A stretch of DNA of 64,000 nt from Ruminococcus sp. (GTDB lineage: Bacteria > Bacillota > Clostridia > Oscillospirales > Ruminococcaceae), in contig JAIDQQ010000023.1 in assembly GCA_029062165.1 (NCBI GenBank), positions 276,468-340,467 on the forward strand, read 5' to 3'. The notes under the pieces were generated by a model. It searched no databases. It was not told the origin of the DNA and saw nothing but the letters and a program-made list of their open reading frames with translations. Position 1 is the stretch's first letter, and the number at the start of each line of letters is the position of its first letter. The translations under genes were made by a program, and so were the position numbers. Shown piece by piece: positions 35,241 to 44,719 of the stretch.

Positions 35241-36979
35241 TGTCCGATACTCTTAAAAGAATCATTTCGTATGCCCGTCCTTATATAGCCTATCTGGTGA
35301 GTACAATTATTTTTGCTGTAGCCGGTGTAGGTTTGTCTCTTTTAGTACCGGTCTTCATTGGCGATGCCGTCGACTGTTGCATAGCTAAGGGAAATGTCGA
35401 TTTCAATGACCTGAAAAAAATAGTCACTGAACTTGCCGTTATAGTCACCGCAAGCGGTATTTTCCAGTGGATTATGAGTTTATGTACAAATAAACTTGCA
35501 TTTCTTACTATACGTGATTTGCGTGCGGATATTTTCAATAAACTTGAAAGAGTACCTCTTAAATACATTGATGGTCATACAAAAGGTGAACTCACAAGCC
35601 GAGTTATAAACGATATTGAAATTGTTTCCGACGGTCTCTTACAAGGTTTCACGCAGTTTTTCAGCAGTGTGATGACTATTATCGGTACGCTTATTTTTAT
35701 GATGTTCATAAATTTCAGGATAGCCATTATAGTTGTAATAATGACCCCTATTTCATTCATAACCGCTTCCAAGATAACAAAAGCCTCACACGATTCGTAC
35801 ATGAAACAGTCTAAACTGCGTGGCGATATGGTAGGACTTTCCGAGGAAATGACCGGTAATCAGAAAATTTTAAAGGCGTTTGTCTATGAGGGCAAGGCTA
35901 TGGAACGTTTTGACCAGATAAACAAGGATTACGGAAAAATAGGTACAAAGGCAACTTTTTTAAGTTCAATAAATAATCCGGTTACAAGATTTGTCAATGG
36001 TATGATTTATGCGGTTATAGGACTTCTCGGAGCGTTAGGCGTTACCGGTTCAGTAAGTTTCATAGGTGCTATGACCGTCGGTAAACTGACAAGTTTTCTG
36101 TCGTTTGCGAATCAGTATACTAAACCTTTCAATGAAATTTCCGGCGTATTCGCTGAATTACAGAACGCTATAGCTTCCGCACAACGTGTTTTCAGCGTAC
36201 TGGAAGAGCAGGAAGTTCCCGACGATTCCGGCAAGGAAATTATGACTTCTTCCGACGGTACTCTTGAATTTAAGAACGTAAGATTTTCATATAATCCGGA
36301 AGTTGAGTTAATCAGAAACTTCACTCTTGATGTTAAAGCCGGTCAGAAAGTTGCCATAGTAGGTCAGACAGGTTGTGGGAAATCGACTATTATAAATCTT
36401 TTACTGCGTTTCTATGACATCGACAGCGGAAAAATAATCGTTTCCGGAAAAAATATAGACGATATAACTCGTGACAGTCTTAGAAGTCAGTTCGGTATGG
36501 TTTTACAGGATACGTGGATTTTTACCGGTACAGTCGCCGAAAATATTTCATACGGTATGCCCGAAGCCAGTCGGGAGCAGGTTATTGAAGCCTCTAAGGC
36601 AGTCTATGCACACGGATTCATAAAGAGACTTCCGGACGGTTACGACACCATAATAAGCGAGGACAGCGGACTTTCACAGGGTCAGAAACAGCTTATCTGT
36701 ATAGCCCGTATAATGCTTATGAGTCCGCCTATGCTTATTCTTGACGAGGCTACAAGTTCCATTGACTTACGTACAGAACACCGCATACAGAAAGCCTTTA
36801 CAAAACTCATGCAGGGCAGGACGAGTTTCATTATCGCACACAGACTTTCGACTATTAAAAATTCCGATATAATTCTTGTTATGAAAAACGGAAATATTAT
36901 CGAACAGGGTAATCATAACGAACTTATGAAAACAGGCGGTTATTATTCTGAATTATATAACAGTCAGTTTGCAACATGA
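35240..36979 (+). CDS. ABC exporter subunit with canonical catalytic site
   Basis: A 579-residue half-transporter, partner of the previous gene. Six membrane helices, then Walker A GQTGCGKST, signature LSQGQKQ, Walker B LILDEATSSID with the catalytic Glu, and the H-loop IIAHRLST. The signature Gly-to-Gln change (LSQGQ) is common in this subunit class. One consensus and one degenerate half is the hallmark of a heterodimeric type IV exporter. It overlaps the upstream gene by one base. Confidence 0.94.
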   Translation: MSDTLKRIISYARPYIAYLVSTIIFAVAGVGLSLLVPVFIGDAVDCCIAKGNVDFNDLKKIVTELAVIVTASGIFQWIMSLCTNKLAFLTIRDLRADIFNKLERVPLKYIDGHTKGELTSRVINDIEIVSDGLLQGFTQFFSSVMTIIGTLIFMMFINFRIAIIVVIMTPISFITASKITKASHDSYMKQSKLRGDMVGLSEEMTGNQKILKAFVYEGKAMERFDQINKDYGKIGTKATFLSSINNPVTRFVNGMIYAVIGLLGALGVTGSVSFIGAMTVGKLTSFLSFANQYTKPFNEISGVFAELQNAIASAQRVFSVLEEQEVPDDSGKEIMTSSDGTLEFKNVRFSYNPEVELIRNFTLDVKAGQKVAIVGQTGCGKSTIINLLLRFYDIDSGKIIVSGKNIDDITRDSLRSQFGMVLQDTWIFTGTVAENISYGMPEASREQVIEASKAVYAHGFIKRLPDGYDTIISEDSGLSQGQKQLICIARIMLMSPPMLILDEATSSIDLRTEHRIQKAFTKLMQGRTSFIIAHRLSTIKNSDIILVMKNGNIIEQGNHNELMKTGGYYSELYNSQFAT

Positions 36980-37073
36980 ACATCTTTCAACATGGTAATT
37001 TGTTGTAATTTCATAAAATTGTTTAATGATACTGCTTATGTGAATAATATTTGTATAAATTGTTATAATCCTA

Positions 37074-37102
37074 TTGACGAAAACTGTTTAATATGATATA
37101 AT
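37074..37102 (+). promoter_or_regulatory. Promoter of the UDP-sugar pyrophosphorylase gene
   Basis: TTGACG (37074-37079) and TATAAT (37097-37102), spacer 17, with TG upstream of the -10. Confidence 0.75.
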
Positions 37103-37138
37103 ATTCAGAAAAGTACAAATTAAAGGGGGTTTGTGTCA

Positions 37139-38368
37139 ATGACATTTGATACAGCTGAAAAAATATTGCTGAAATACGGTCAGGAACATATATTGGCGTA
37201 CTATGACGAACTCGACGACGGCGACAGAAAAAATTTACTCTCACAGATTGAACTGATTGATTTTTCCGTACTGGAAAATATAAATGTTGAAAACAGACAT
37301 TCTTCAAAAAGAGGTAGGTTTTCACCGCTTGGTGCGGTTACTATTGAAGATATTGAAAAAAACAGGGAAAAATATTATACTAAAGGTGCGGAAGCTATAA
37401 AAAATGGTAAGGTTGCGACGGTACTTCTTGCAGGGGGACAGGGAACACGTCTCGGCTTTGAAAAGCCTAAGGGTATGTACGATATAGGCGTTACAAAAGA
37501 ACTCTATATTTTTGAGTGTCTGATAAATAATCTGCTGAAAGTAGTCGCAGATACCGGCGTATATGTACCGCTTTACATCATGACAAGCGAAAAAAATAAT
37601 GATGATACAATGAATTTCTTTGAAGAAAAGAAATACTTCGGTTACGATAAAAATTATATTAAATTTTTTATTCAGGATATGGCACCCTCTGTTGACTTCA
37701 ACGGAAAAATTTACATGGAAAGTAAATCTGATATATCCATATCGCCTAACGGTAATGGCGGTTGGTTTTCGTCGATAGTCCGTGCAGGATTCCTTGAAGA
37801 TATTAAGGAAAACGGTATCGAATGGATAAATGTTTTTGCAGTGGATAACGTTCTTCAACAAATCGCTGACCCTTGTTTTATAGGTGCTGTTATTGATTCC
37901 GGTAGCCAGTCCGGAAGTAAGGTAGTAAGCAAGGCTTCACCCGACGAAAGAGTAGGTGTATTGTGTCTTGAAGATGGTAAGCCCTCTATCGTGGAATACT
38001 ACGAGATGACAGAAGAAATGCGTGAACTCCGTACTGATGATGGCGGACTTGCTTATAAATACGGCGTTATTCTTAACTATCTTTTCAGTGTGGACAGGCT
38101 TGAGGAAATTGTTTCCGAAAAAATGCCTGTACACGTCGTGAAGAAAAAAATTCCGTATATGGACGATAACGGTGAATTAATCAATCCGGAAGAGCCTAAC
38201 GGTTATAAATTCGAGACACTTGTTCTTGACATGGTACATCTTCAGAAAAGCTGTCTGCCATACGAGGTGGAACGCTATAAGGAATTTGCACCGGTCAAAA
38301 ATTCGGTGGGTGTGGATTCCGTCGACACCGCAAGGGAACTCCTTAAACTTAACGGTATTGAACTTTAA
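37139..38368 (+). CDS. UDPGP-family UTP-sugar-1-phosphate uridylyltransferase
   Basis: The 409-residue protein belongs to the eukaryote-like UDPGP family rather than the GalU family: LLAGGQGTRLGFEKPKGMYDIG (nucleotide-binding loop), YIMTSEKNNDDT, FFIQDMAPSVDFNGKI, NGNGGWFSSI and VFAVDNVLQQIADPCFIG. It should make UDP-glucose or UDP-N-acetylglucosamine from the sugar 1-phosphate and UTP; the motifs visible do not settle which. The ATG at 37139 is preferred over GTG at 37133, because GGGGG at 37125-37129 would be too close to the latter. Monocistronic. Confidence 0.88.
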   Translation: MTFDTAEKILLKYGQEHILAYYDELDDGDRKNLLSQIELIDFSVLENINVENRHSSKRGRFSPLGAVTIEDIEKNREKYYTKGAEAIKNGKVATVLLAGGQGTRLGFEKPKGMYDIGVTKELYIFECLINNLLKVVADTGVYVPLYIMTSEKNNDDTMNFFEEKKYFGYDKNYIKFFIQDMAPSVDFNGKIYMESKSDISISPNGNGGWFSSIVRAGFLEDIKENGIEWINVFAVDNVLQQIADPCFIGAVIDSGSQSGSKVVSKASPDERVGVLCLEDGKPSIVEYYEMTEEMRELRTDDGGLAYKYGVILNYLFSVDRLEEIVSEKMPVHVVKKKIPYMDDNGELINPEEPNGYKFETLVLDMVHLQKSCLPYEVERYKEFAPVKNSVGVDSVDTARELLKLNGIEL

Positions 38369-38373
38369 ATTTT

Positions 38374-38404
38374 AAAGACTGTCAGAAATGACAGTCTTTT
38401 TTTT
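38374..38404. terminator. Terminator after the UDPGP gene
   Basis: Perfect eleven-pair stem AAAGACTGTCA (38374-38384) with TGACAGTCTTT (38389-38399), loop GAAA, then a T-run on the plus strand. Confidence 0.92.
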
Positions 38405-38434
38405 GCGTTCCGTATGTGAATTATAATAAAAAAT

Positions 38435-39196
38435 TTATCTGAAAATAAAGTAATAAGCTATCCCGAACCATTCACGTACCCAGTACGTCGGGACTATATA
38501 CCAGCTTGTATATCCGGATATATTATACGGTTTTATGCCGATATTTTCCGCTAACATCTCCGCTCTGCACTGGTGAAACGAATCTGTGACGAGGGTTATT
38601 TTTTCCGGAAGTCCTTCACGAGATATTATTTCCTGTGAAAATTTTAAATTTTCCTCTGTATTTGTAGATTTGTCTTCCATGAAAATACGCTCTGGAGATA
38701 TACCCGTTTCAGTGAGATATTCTTTCATGCATTGTGCCTCACTTATAATCTCGTCACTGCCCTGACCACCCGAAACAATCACACTGACGTTTTCGTGTTC
38801 CGAAAGATATTCAAATGCACAGTCAAGACGGCGTTTTAACATTAAACTTGGTCTGCCGTTCTTGACTTTACAACCTAACACTACAAGAGTAGTATTTTCA
38901 TTCGGTGGTGGGTCATCTGCCGATTTTATCATGAAAATACTTATGACTACAGCCAGTATAACGCATATACTTAAAATAAAGGTCACTGCAATGATGGTTA
39001 TTTTTCCGGCGGAAGTATTCCATATTTTCCGGATAAATTCCGTGAACGGTTTCCAGAATATAAAAATTCCGGTCATGAATCCCGATACTATTATACCAAC
39101 GGCATTTCCGATATTTAATATACCCATAGTCGCCGGTGCAATGAATATAAAAAGCAATCCGATTGAAATAATCAGCGGTATTATTTTGACGTCCAT
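38435..39196 (-). CDS. YdcF/SanA-like membrane protein (DUF218)
   Basis: The 253-residue protein has three hydrophobic segments in the first 95 residues and a DUF218 domain on the outside: LVVLGCKVKNGRPSLMLKRRLDCAFEYL, VIVSGGQGSDE, EDKSTNTEENLKFSQ and LVTDSFHQCRAEMLAE. The family includes SanA and ElyC, which affect envelope integrity and vancomycin tolerance in enterobacteria; the reaction is unknown. It lies 17 bases after the PHP gene and shares its promoter. Confidence 0.88.
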   Translation of the reverse strand: MDVKIIPLIISIGLLFIFIAPATMGILNIGNAVGIIVSGFMTGIFIFWKPFTEFIRKIWNTSAGKITIIAVTFILSICVILAVVISIFMIKSADDPPPNENTTLVVLGCKVKNGRPSLMLKRRLDCAFEYLSEHENVSVIVSGGQGSDEIISEAQCMKEYLTETGISPERIFMEDKSTNTEENLKFSQEIISREGLPEKITLVTDSFHQCRAEMLAENIGIKPYNISGYTSWYIVPTYWVREWFGIAYYFIFR

Positions 39197-39213
39197 ATTT
39201 TTAAAAAAGTCTC

Positions 39214-40050
39214 CTATTTCATTTTTGCGGAAAGTTTAAGTATTCTGTCAAGATTTTCCTTTGAGGTGGTTTCGCTACCTAAATGTGTCGGGACGTTGTT
39301 GTAAAGTCCGTGGAAATCTGAACCGCCTGTCTGTATGAGGTCATAACGCTCTGCAATAGCGGATAATTCTTTTCTGTAGTTTTCGTCCGCTGACCAGTGG
39401 TTTACTTCTACGCCGTCTATTTTACCTTTCTGTGCGAGTTCGTCGAGAAGTTCTATACTGTCGTAAAGTGCAGGGTGTGCCATTACCGCTACTCCCTTGG
39501 CGGTATGAATCAAATCAATGACAAAATTCACGTCAGGATATTCACGCTCTACGTAACATGAACCTGTTTCACGATTGAATAATTCGCTGTCGAGACTGCC
39601 ATAAAATTCAAGTGCATAACCGTAATCAATAAGCGCACGCATTATATGTTGTTTGAAAATGCTTTTGGATGCTGTAGTATGTTTCAGAATACTTTCAAGT
39701 GTTATCGGGTATTTTTCCATGACTTTGGCTATCATTTCTTTGGAGCATTCTTTTCTTATCTCGCACGACTTGAAACATAATACTTCCAATCGGTCGGGTT
39801 TACGTGGTGCATAACAGAGTATGTGAACTTTTCTTCCTCGTTTCTTGTCCCATGCAGAAAGCTCTACCCCTTTAAGAATATTTACTCCGGCACGTTCACC
39901 GAGTATACTCGCCCTCGAAAATGACGCCATTGTATCGTGGTCGGTAATGGACAGCCAGTCTATACCAGTACGCTTTGCCTGTGCTATAATATCTTCAATG
40001 CCCATAGAGCCATCGGAAAGTTTTGTGTGACAATGTAAATCGCAAATCAT
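39214..40050 (-). CDS. PHP-domain metal-dependent phosphoesterase
   Basis: A 278-residue PHP-fold protein of the TrpH/YciV group: DLHCHTKLSDGS, SITDHDTMASF and the middle GVELSAWDKKRGRKVHILCY, then AVMAHPALY near 180 and GGSDFHG near the end. These supply the His/Asp/Glu ligands for two or three metals. Relatives include 3',5'-nucleoside bisphosphate phosphatase / RNase AM. The exact substrate here is unproven. AGGGAGG precedes the ATG. Confidence 0.9.
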   Translation of the reverse strand: MICDLHCHTKLSDGSMGIEDIIAQAKRTGIDWLSITDHDTMASFSRASILGERAGVNILKGVELSAWDKKRGRKVHILCYAPRKPDRLEVLCFKSCEIRKECSKEMIAKVMEKYPITLESILKHTTASKSIFKQHIMRALIDYGYALEFYGSLDSELFNRETGSCYVEREYPDVNFVIDLIHTAKGVAVMAHPALYDSIELLDELAQKGKIDGVEVNHWSADENYRKELSAIAERYDLIQTGGSDFHGLYNNVPTHLGSETTSKENLDRILKLSAKMK

Positions 40051-40092
40051 ATTGAAATCCTCCCTTTATTTTCTTAACATAGGTTTATCTAT

Positions 40093-40121
40093 ATTATATC
40101 ATATTTTTATGTGGATTTCAA
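40093..40121 (-). promoter_or_regulatory. Promoter of the PHP/YdcF-like pair
   Basis: TTGAAA (40116-40121) and TATAAT (40093-40098) on the minus strand, spacer 17. Confidence 0.75.
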
Positions 40122-40180
40122 GTATTTTATGCATTTTTCATCATTCTTACACTTTTTACGTAATCTTAAAATTATCTGTT

Positions 40181-41008
40181 TTAATCATTACAGAATGCGG
40201 AATATAATTCGCTCTTTTTGAATCCCGATTCCTTTGCGACTGCCTTACACGCTTCTGTAGGTTTTTCACCCATTTCAACCAGTTTCCTGACCTGCTCCAT
40301 AGCACTTTCAAGAGTTATTTTTTCGTCCGATTTACTTTTACCCTCCATGACTAATACAAATTCTCCACGAGGTTCGTTTATTTTGTAGTAGTCTACTGCT
40401 TCGCCTAACGTCATTCGCAATACTTCTTCATGAATTTTTGTCAGTTCCCGACACAATGATATTTTTCTGTCCGTACCGAAAAATTCCGCTAATCCCGACA
40501 GTGTATTCCTTAATTTATGCGGGGCTTCGTAAAATACTATAAGTCCGGTCTCGTCTTTCAGGATTTCTAAACGTTCTGAACGTTCTTTCTTACTGACCGG
40601 TAAAAAACCTTCAAACATAAAACGTCTCGTATCAAGTCCGGATACCGCTACTGCTGATACTACCGCACTCGCCCCAGGGACTACCTTTACTTCTATACCG
40701 TTTTCCGCACATAATTTTACTAATACTTCACCAGGGTCGGAAATACATGGCATTCCGGCATCTGTGACGATTCCACAGTTTTCGCCGTTCATGAGACGGT
40801 CTATAATACGTTGTGTGTCGGCTTTCGTACTGTGTTCGTGAAAGCTGACAAGTTGCTTTTTTATCTCGTAATGATTCAGTAGTTTAAGCGTTACTCTTGT
40901 ATCTTCCGCACATATAAAATCTACATTCTGTAAAGTGTCAAGCTGTCGGATTGTTATATCATCAAGGTTTCCTATAGGCGTACCTATCACGTAAAATATA
41001 CCACTCAT
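40181..41008 (-). CDS. rsmI: 16S rRNA (cytidine1402-2'-O)-methyltransferase
   Basis: The 275-residue protein methylates the ribose of C1402 in the decoding centre. The tetrapyrrole-methylase fold is visible in FYVIGTPIGNLDDITIRQLDTL, CAEDTRVTLKLLNHY, IVTDAGMPCISDPG and VPGASAVVSAVAVSGL, then FEGFLP and FYEAPHKLRNTL. A helical C-terminus (EKPTEACKAVAKESGFKKSELY) completes the RsmI architecture. It is the last gene of the tmcAL-to-rsmI run, three bases after the trmN6-like gene. Confidence 0.95.
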   Translation of the reverse strand: MSGIFYVIGTPIGNLDDITIRQLDTLQNVDFICAEDTRVTLKLLNHYEIKKQLVSFHEHSTKADTQRIIDRLMNGENCGIVTDAGMPCISDPGEVLVKLCAENGIEVKVVPGASAVVSAVAVSGLDTRRFMFEGFLPVSKKERSERLEILKDETGLIVFYEAPHKLRNTLSGLAEFFGTDRKISLCRELTKIHEEVLRMTLGEAVDYYKINEPRGEFVLVMEGKSKSDEKITLESAMEQVRKLVEMGEKPTEACKAVAKESGFKKSELYSAFCND

Positions 41009-41011
41009 AAA

Positions 41012-41731
41012 TTATTCCTTTCCCATACTGTAGATTCTTTGCAGTTCGTCCGAAAATCCGTTCTCATTACGGATATATAATTGTGTTTCAATCTGCATGA
41101 ACGGTTTAGAACCCTTTTTCCCCTCTATCAGAAACAACCACGGTGCAGTTTCCGGATTCTTTGAAACAAATCGTATTCTTTTCGGTTCTATGTTGTTATT
41201 CCGCATAGCACATATGACATCCGCAAGGCGTTCCGGACGGTTACACAGACATAATCTCCCACCGAATTTAAGTAACTTTTCCCCACTCCGACAGACATCA
41301 TCTATATTGCACATAATCTCGTGACGTGCTATTTTCTGTGCGGTTATTGTACTTTCAAAACCGGAATTTACTGCCTTATACGGCGGATTACAGGTCACGA
41401 GGTCAAGCCGTCCTACAGGGGCATCTTCCCACAGATTTTTTAAGTCAGCACATACAGGAATTATATTTCTGACCTCACTTTTTTCTATACCGGCTTTTAA
41501 CTGTTCAACTGCACTTTCCTGAATATCGACGGCGTATATTATTTCCGGCGGAAATTTTTTCTGCATGATAAGCGGAATAATTCCGCAACCTGTCCCGAGG
41601 TCACAGACTTTATCCTTTCGGCGATACTGTGAAAAATCTGTCAGTAAAAATGCGTCTGTACCGAAACGGTGTTCTGTACTTGCACAGACGTATATTTTTT
41701 CAGTGAGTTTTTCGTATTTGTATTCCGTCAT
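41012..41731 (-). CDS. trmN6: tRNA1(Val) adenine-37 N6-methyltransferase-like protein
   Basis: A 239-residue Rossmann methyltransferase with DLGTGCGIIPLIMQ (SAM motif I), YAVDIQESAVEQLKAG and the amino-methyltransferase motif TCNPPYK (NPPY), followed by ARHEIMC and GGRLCLCNRPERL. This matches the YfiC/TrmN6 class that makes m6A37 in tRNA-Val in E. coli; the name is by family similarity. It overlaps mnmA by four bases (ATGA). Confidence 0.85.
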   Translation of the reverse strand: MTEYKYEKLTEKIYVCASTEHRFGTDAFLLTDFSQYRRKDKVCDLGTGCGIIPLIMQKKFPPEIIYAVDIQESAVEQLKAGIEKSEVRNIIPVCADLKNLWEDAPVGRLDLVTCNPPYKAVNSGFESTITAQKIARHEIMCNIDDVCRSGEKLLKFGGRLCLCNRPERLADVICAMRNNNIEPKRIRFVSKNPETAPWLFLIEGKKGSKPFMQIETQLYIRNENGFSDELQRIYSMGKE

Positions 41732-42804
41732 TTTATAGTACCTCCGCCGACTACTACATCATCATTATAGAAAACTACCGCCTGTCCGCTTGTAATCGCT
41801 CTCTGTGGCTGGTCAAACTGGACGAGATACTCACCATTACCAAGGTACGAGACAATCGCCGGTTGTTCTTTCTGACTGTATCGTGTTTTTGCGGTAACTC
41901 TTATCGGAATGGTTATTTCCGGTACGGATATTAAGTTGACATCTTCGGCAATCAGCGAATCTGTATATAAATCCTTTTCTTCGCCGAGTACAACAGAATT
42001 TGTCGTGATATTCTTGCTTACCACATACGCCGGTCTGCCGAGGGATATTCCTAAACCTTTCCGCTGACCTATCGTATAATTTATTATGCCCTTATGTTCG
42101 CCGAGAAATTTTCCGTTGATGTCCGTAAATGTTCCATGTGGAACATTTTTCCCTGTGAATTTTTCTATGAATGAAACGTAATCGCCGTCGGGTACAAAAC
42201 ATATGTCCTGACTGTCAGGCTTATCGGAGTTCACTAAACCGGCATTTTCGGCTATTTTACGGACTTCCGGTTTTTCGAGGCTTCCGAGTGGGAAAATTAT
42301 ATGTTTTAACTGTTCCTGTGTGAGAGAGTATAATACGTAAGTCTGGTCTTTACTGCGGTCTTTCGGACGTTTCAGTAAATAACGTCCGGTTTTTTCGTCG
42401 TATTCGTTGATTGCATAATGTCCGGTGGCTATGTAGTCGTAATCGAGTTCCAACGCCCGACGTAACATTTTATCAAATTTTACGTGTCTGTTACACTCTA
42501 TACACGGATTCGGTGTACGTCCGGCGAGGTACGTACTGACAAAATTTTCCATGACTCTTTTTTTAAAGCAATCCCTGAAATTGAATACAAGATGTTCAAA
42601 TCCTAACCGATACGCTACACTTCTTGCGTCTTCCACGTCCGATAATGCACAACAGGTTTTGCCATCCTTTTCGGCTTGTACTATGTCTTCGTCGCCGAAA
42701 AGTTTAAGAGTTACACCCATTACTTCGTAACCCTGTTCCCTCAGGAGAAGTGCAGATACAGAACTGTCTACACCACCACTCATGCCTACCATAACTTTTT
42801 TCAT
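41728..42804 (-). CDS. mnmA: tRNA-specific 2-thiouridylase
   Basis: Adds sulfur to U34 of tRNA-Lys, -Glu and -Gln, needing a sulfur relay and ATP. The 358 residues show the PP-loop VGMSGGVDSSVSALLL, the first catalytic Cys in NPCIECNRHVKF, the second in SQDICFVP, and TGHYA and GQRKGLGIS. The C-terminal barrels are complete. A short hairpin separates it from the HAD gene upstream. It overlaps the trmN6-like gene by ATGA. Confidence 0.96.
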   Translation of the reverse strand: MKKVMVGMSGGVDSSVSALLLREQGYEVMGVTLKLFGDEDIVQAEKDGKTCCALSDVEDARSVAYRLGFEHLVFNFRDCFKKRVMENFVSTYLAGRTPNPCIECNRHVKFDKMLRRALELDYDYIATGHYAINEYDEKTGRYLLKRPKDRSKDQTYVLYSLTQEQLKHIIFPLGSLEKPEVRKIAENAGLVNSDKPDSQDICFVPDGDYVSFIEKFTGKNVPHGTFTDINGKFLGEHKGIINYTIGQRKGLGISLGRPAYVVSKNITTNSVVLGEEKDLYTDSLIAEDVNLISVPEITIPIRVTAKTRYSQKEQPAIVSYLGNGEYLVQFDQPQRAITSGQAVVFYNDDVVVGGGTIK

Positions 42805-42827
42805 AATATCACGTCCTTATACAAAAT

Positions 42828-42847
42828 CAGGCGAACCTAGTCCGCCT
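42828..42847 (-). terminator. Weak hairpin between HAD gene and mnmA
   Basis: AGGCG (42829-42833) with CGCCT (42843-42847), followed on the minus strand by GATTTTG. The T-tract is poor, so it may only attenuate or protect the RNA end. Confidence 0.4.
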
Positions 42848-43494
42848 TAAATAATATCTTTTATTTCAGATATTTCATTGAAGTAATAATCTGAAATCCT
42901 GATTATATTTCCCATGTCATTTTCTGAAAAACTGTCATATACACCGGCTGTCAGAAATCCGGCACTGACTGCTGTTTCGATACAGTGCAGTGAATCTTCT
43001 GCAATAAGTACATTTTCCGGAGCTAATCCCATAATTTCCGCACATCTTATATACATATCCGGAGTTTTTTTCCCTTGTGGGAAATCGGCAGATGTAAGCA
43101 GAAATTTAAGTCTGTCTGATATTCCGTGACGTTTCAGGACAGCTTCCGCAAGATTTTTATATGTTACCGTCGCAACACCGTAGGGAATACTTTTACTGTC
43201 AAGAAAGTCAAGAAGTTCCGGAACGCCTTTTTTCAGCGGAATTTTATAAAAATATTCGTGCTGTACTATTTCTTCAATACGCTTTATAATATAATTTATG
43301 GAACATTCAAGCCCGAACTCCTTTATGAACAATTCAGCGGATTTATCGACAGTCAGTTTCTTGACACGTTCCGAAATATCTTCCGGCGGATTTTCCACAC
43401 CGTTTTCCTTAAGGAAAATACGGTCAGTTTCGCACCATACATTCATAGAATCTATAAGTGTTCCGTCGAGGTCAAATATTATACCTTTAATCAT
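42847..43494 (-). CDS. HAD-family phosphatase (beta-phosphoglucomutase-like)
   Basis: The ATG at 43492-43494 (GGAAG upstream) gives 215 residues; the longer reading frame runs through the repeat region of the previous gene and is not real. HAD motifs: IFDLDGTLIDS (nucleophile Asp), TVTYKN around motif II, GKKTPDMYIRCAEIMG with the Lys, and LIAEDSLHCIETAVSAG. The cap domain is the helical C1 type, as in beta-phosphoglucomutases and phosphoglycolate phosphatases. Substrate not predictable. It overlaps the lipoprotein gene by eight bases. Confidence 0.9.
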   Translation of the reverse strand: MIKGIIFDLDGTLIDSMNVWCETDRIFLKENGVENPPEDISERVKKLTVDKSAELFIKEFGLECSINYIIKRIEEIVQHEYFYKIPLKKGVPELLDFLDSKSIPYGVATVTYKNLAEAVLKRHGISDRLKFLLTSADFPQGKKTPDMYIRCAEIMGLAPENVLIAEDSLHCIETAVSAGFLTAGVYDSFSENDMGNIIRISDYYFNEISEIKDII

Positions 43495-44716
43495 TGTTTT
43501 CTTCCGTTTCCTGATTTTCAGTTCCGGATTCTTCCGGTGGTACGTCTTCTTCCGGTTGAGGTTCTGTTTCGGGTTCAGTTTCAGGTTCGGGAACAATTTC
43601 CGGAACAGTTTCAGGTTCAGGAATAACTTCCGGCGGAGTTTCCGGAGCAGGTTCGGGAACTGTTTCAGGTTCAGGAATTATTTCCGGTTCAGTTTCCGGA
43701 ATTGTTTCCGGTTCTGTAGTAATTTCAGTAGTTTCTTCCGTAGTAGTTTCGGTAGTAGTTTCCTGTTCGCCTGACCGTGTGACAGGTTTCGGCGGAGCGT
43801 TCAGACCATTTTCGGCATCACCGTATATTATTACTGCCTGTTTACCGAGTATATCGTATATTTTTTCAAACTTTTCAAGCGGATACGTTGTGTTTCCTAC
43901 AAGAGGGTCAGCGACATATACAATTTTTTCGTCGAGGTCATAACCGTAAAGAGTTAAACAGTGCTGATACGTACAGAACCACATTTCTTCACCGTTTTTG
44001 GCGGTATACTGATATTTAGGCTCTGTATTCATGAGGTACATTGTAGCCCATACTATAACAGGTCTGCCTTGGTCAATCTGATAGAATAAATCCTGAAAAT
44101 CAGTTCCGGATAAGTCGACGGGGTAGCAGTCAGATTTTTCCACACGGAAGTATCTTCTTGCCGATTTGCATATTACCGGCGAACTACATCCATAACCTGA
44201 ATATGATTTAGGGTCACCTATATAACACTGATTCATGGTATATTCGCCTTTCCAGTCGGTATTCATGTACTTATCGCACATTGTTACCTTATCGACGTCG
44301 AAACCGAGGAAATTAAGTGTCTGTGTGAGGGCGGTAATCTCGCAACCGGTAGGAAGTTCCGGATTCTGCATAACGGTCTTGAAACCGTCTATCACAGCTT
44401 TTGTCGGAAGTTCGTAATTATATTCCGGCTGGATATAAACAGTAGCCGGTTCAGTTTCCGGTTGTATTTCAGTGTTTGTTGTAGTTTTGGTTTCTGTATC
44501 AGGTTTTCTGCTGATTTTCTTTTCAATAAGTTTTTCAGGTTCAATAGATTCCTGATTCTTGTATTCTTCAATTTCAATGTAACTGCCGTCTGAAGATATA
44601 GTTTCCGCATCGGCTTCCGTGGAACTGTTCATAATACTTACCCTGCTTCCGCATGACGTGAACATTACTGTTGCAACAATAGCGGTTGCGGTGGTTTTCA
44701 GAAATTTGGTCAACAT
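43487..44716 (-). CDS. Lipoprotein with C39-like peptidase domain and Pro/Glu repeat tail
   Basis: The 409-residue protein has a lipobox FTSC (Cys 22), a linker rich in Glu/Thr, and a papain-like peptidase C39_2-type domain (about 105-305). The catalytic Cys 125 is in LPTGCEITALTQT, His 252 in YQHCLTLYGYD and Asp 270 in YVADPLVG. The C-terminus (about 318-409) is a run of Thr/Glu then Pro-Glu units such as ETVPEP and EIIPEP. Tail attachment or wall spanning is likely; the C39_2 family in Gram-positives is often cell-surface with unknown substrates. It lies three bases after tmcAL. Confidence 0.85.
   Translation of the reverse strand: MLTKFLKTTATAIVATVMFTSCGSRVSIMNSSTEADAETISSDGSYIEIEEYKNQESIEPEKLIEKKISRKPDTETKTTTNTEIQPETEPATVYIQPEYNYELPTKAVIDGFKTVMQNPELPTGCEITALTQTLNFLGFDVDKVTMCDKYMNTDWKGEYTMNQCYIGDPKSYSGYGCSSPVICKSARRYFRVEKSDCYPVDLSGTDFQDLFYQIDQGRPVIVWATMYLMNTEPKYQYTAKNGEEMWFCTYQHCLTLYGYDLDEKIVYVADPLVGNTTYPLEKFEKIYDILGKQAVIIYGDAENGLNAPPKPVTRSGEQETTTETTTEETTEITTEPETIPETEPEIIPEPETVPEPAPETPPEVIPEPETVPEIVPEPETEPETEPQPEEDVPPEESGTENQETEENND
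43515..43765. repeat. Coding repeat, Pro-Glu/Thr-Glu tail
   Basis: Minus-strand units on the pattern PEPETVPE, PETEPE and TTTEETTE. On the DNA it appears as imperfect ggttccgg/ggttcagg-type repetition, which also opens long plus-strand frames (rejected below). Confidence 0.8.
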
Positions 44717-44719
44717 TTT

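Noticed and set aside
43126-43774. Two long plus-strand ORFs rich in Phe/Arg
   Set aside because: Antisense shadows of the HAD gene and the Pro-Glu repeat tail; no binding sites.
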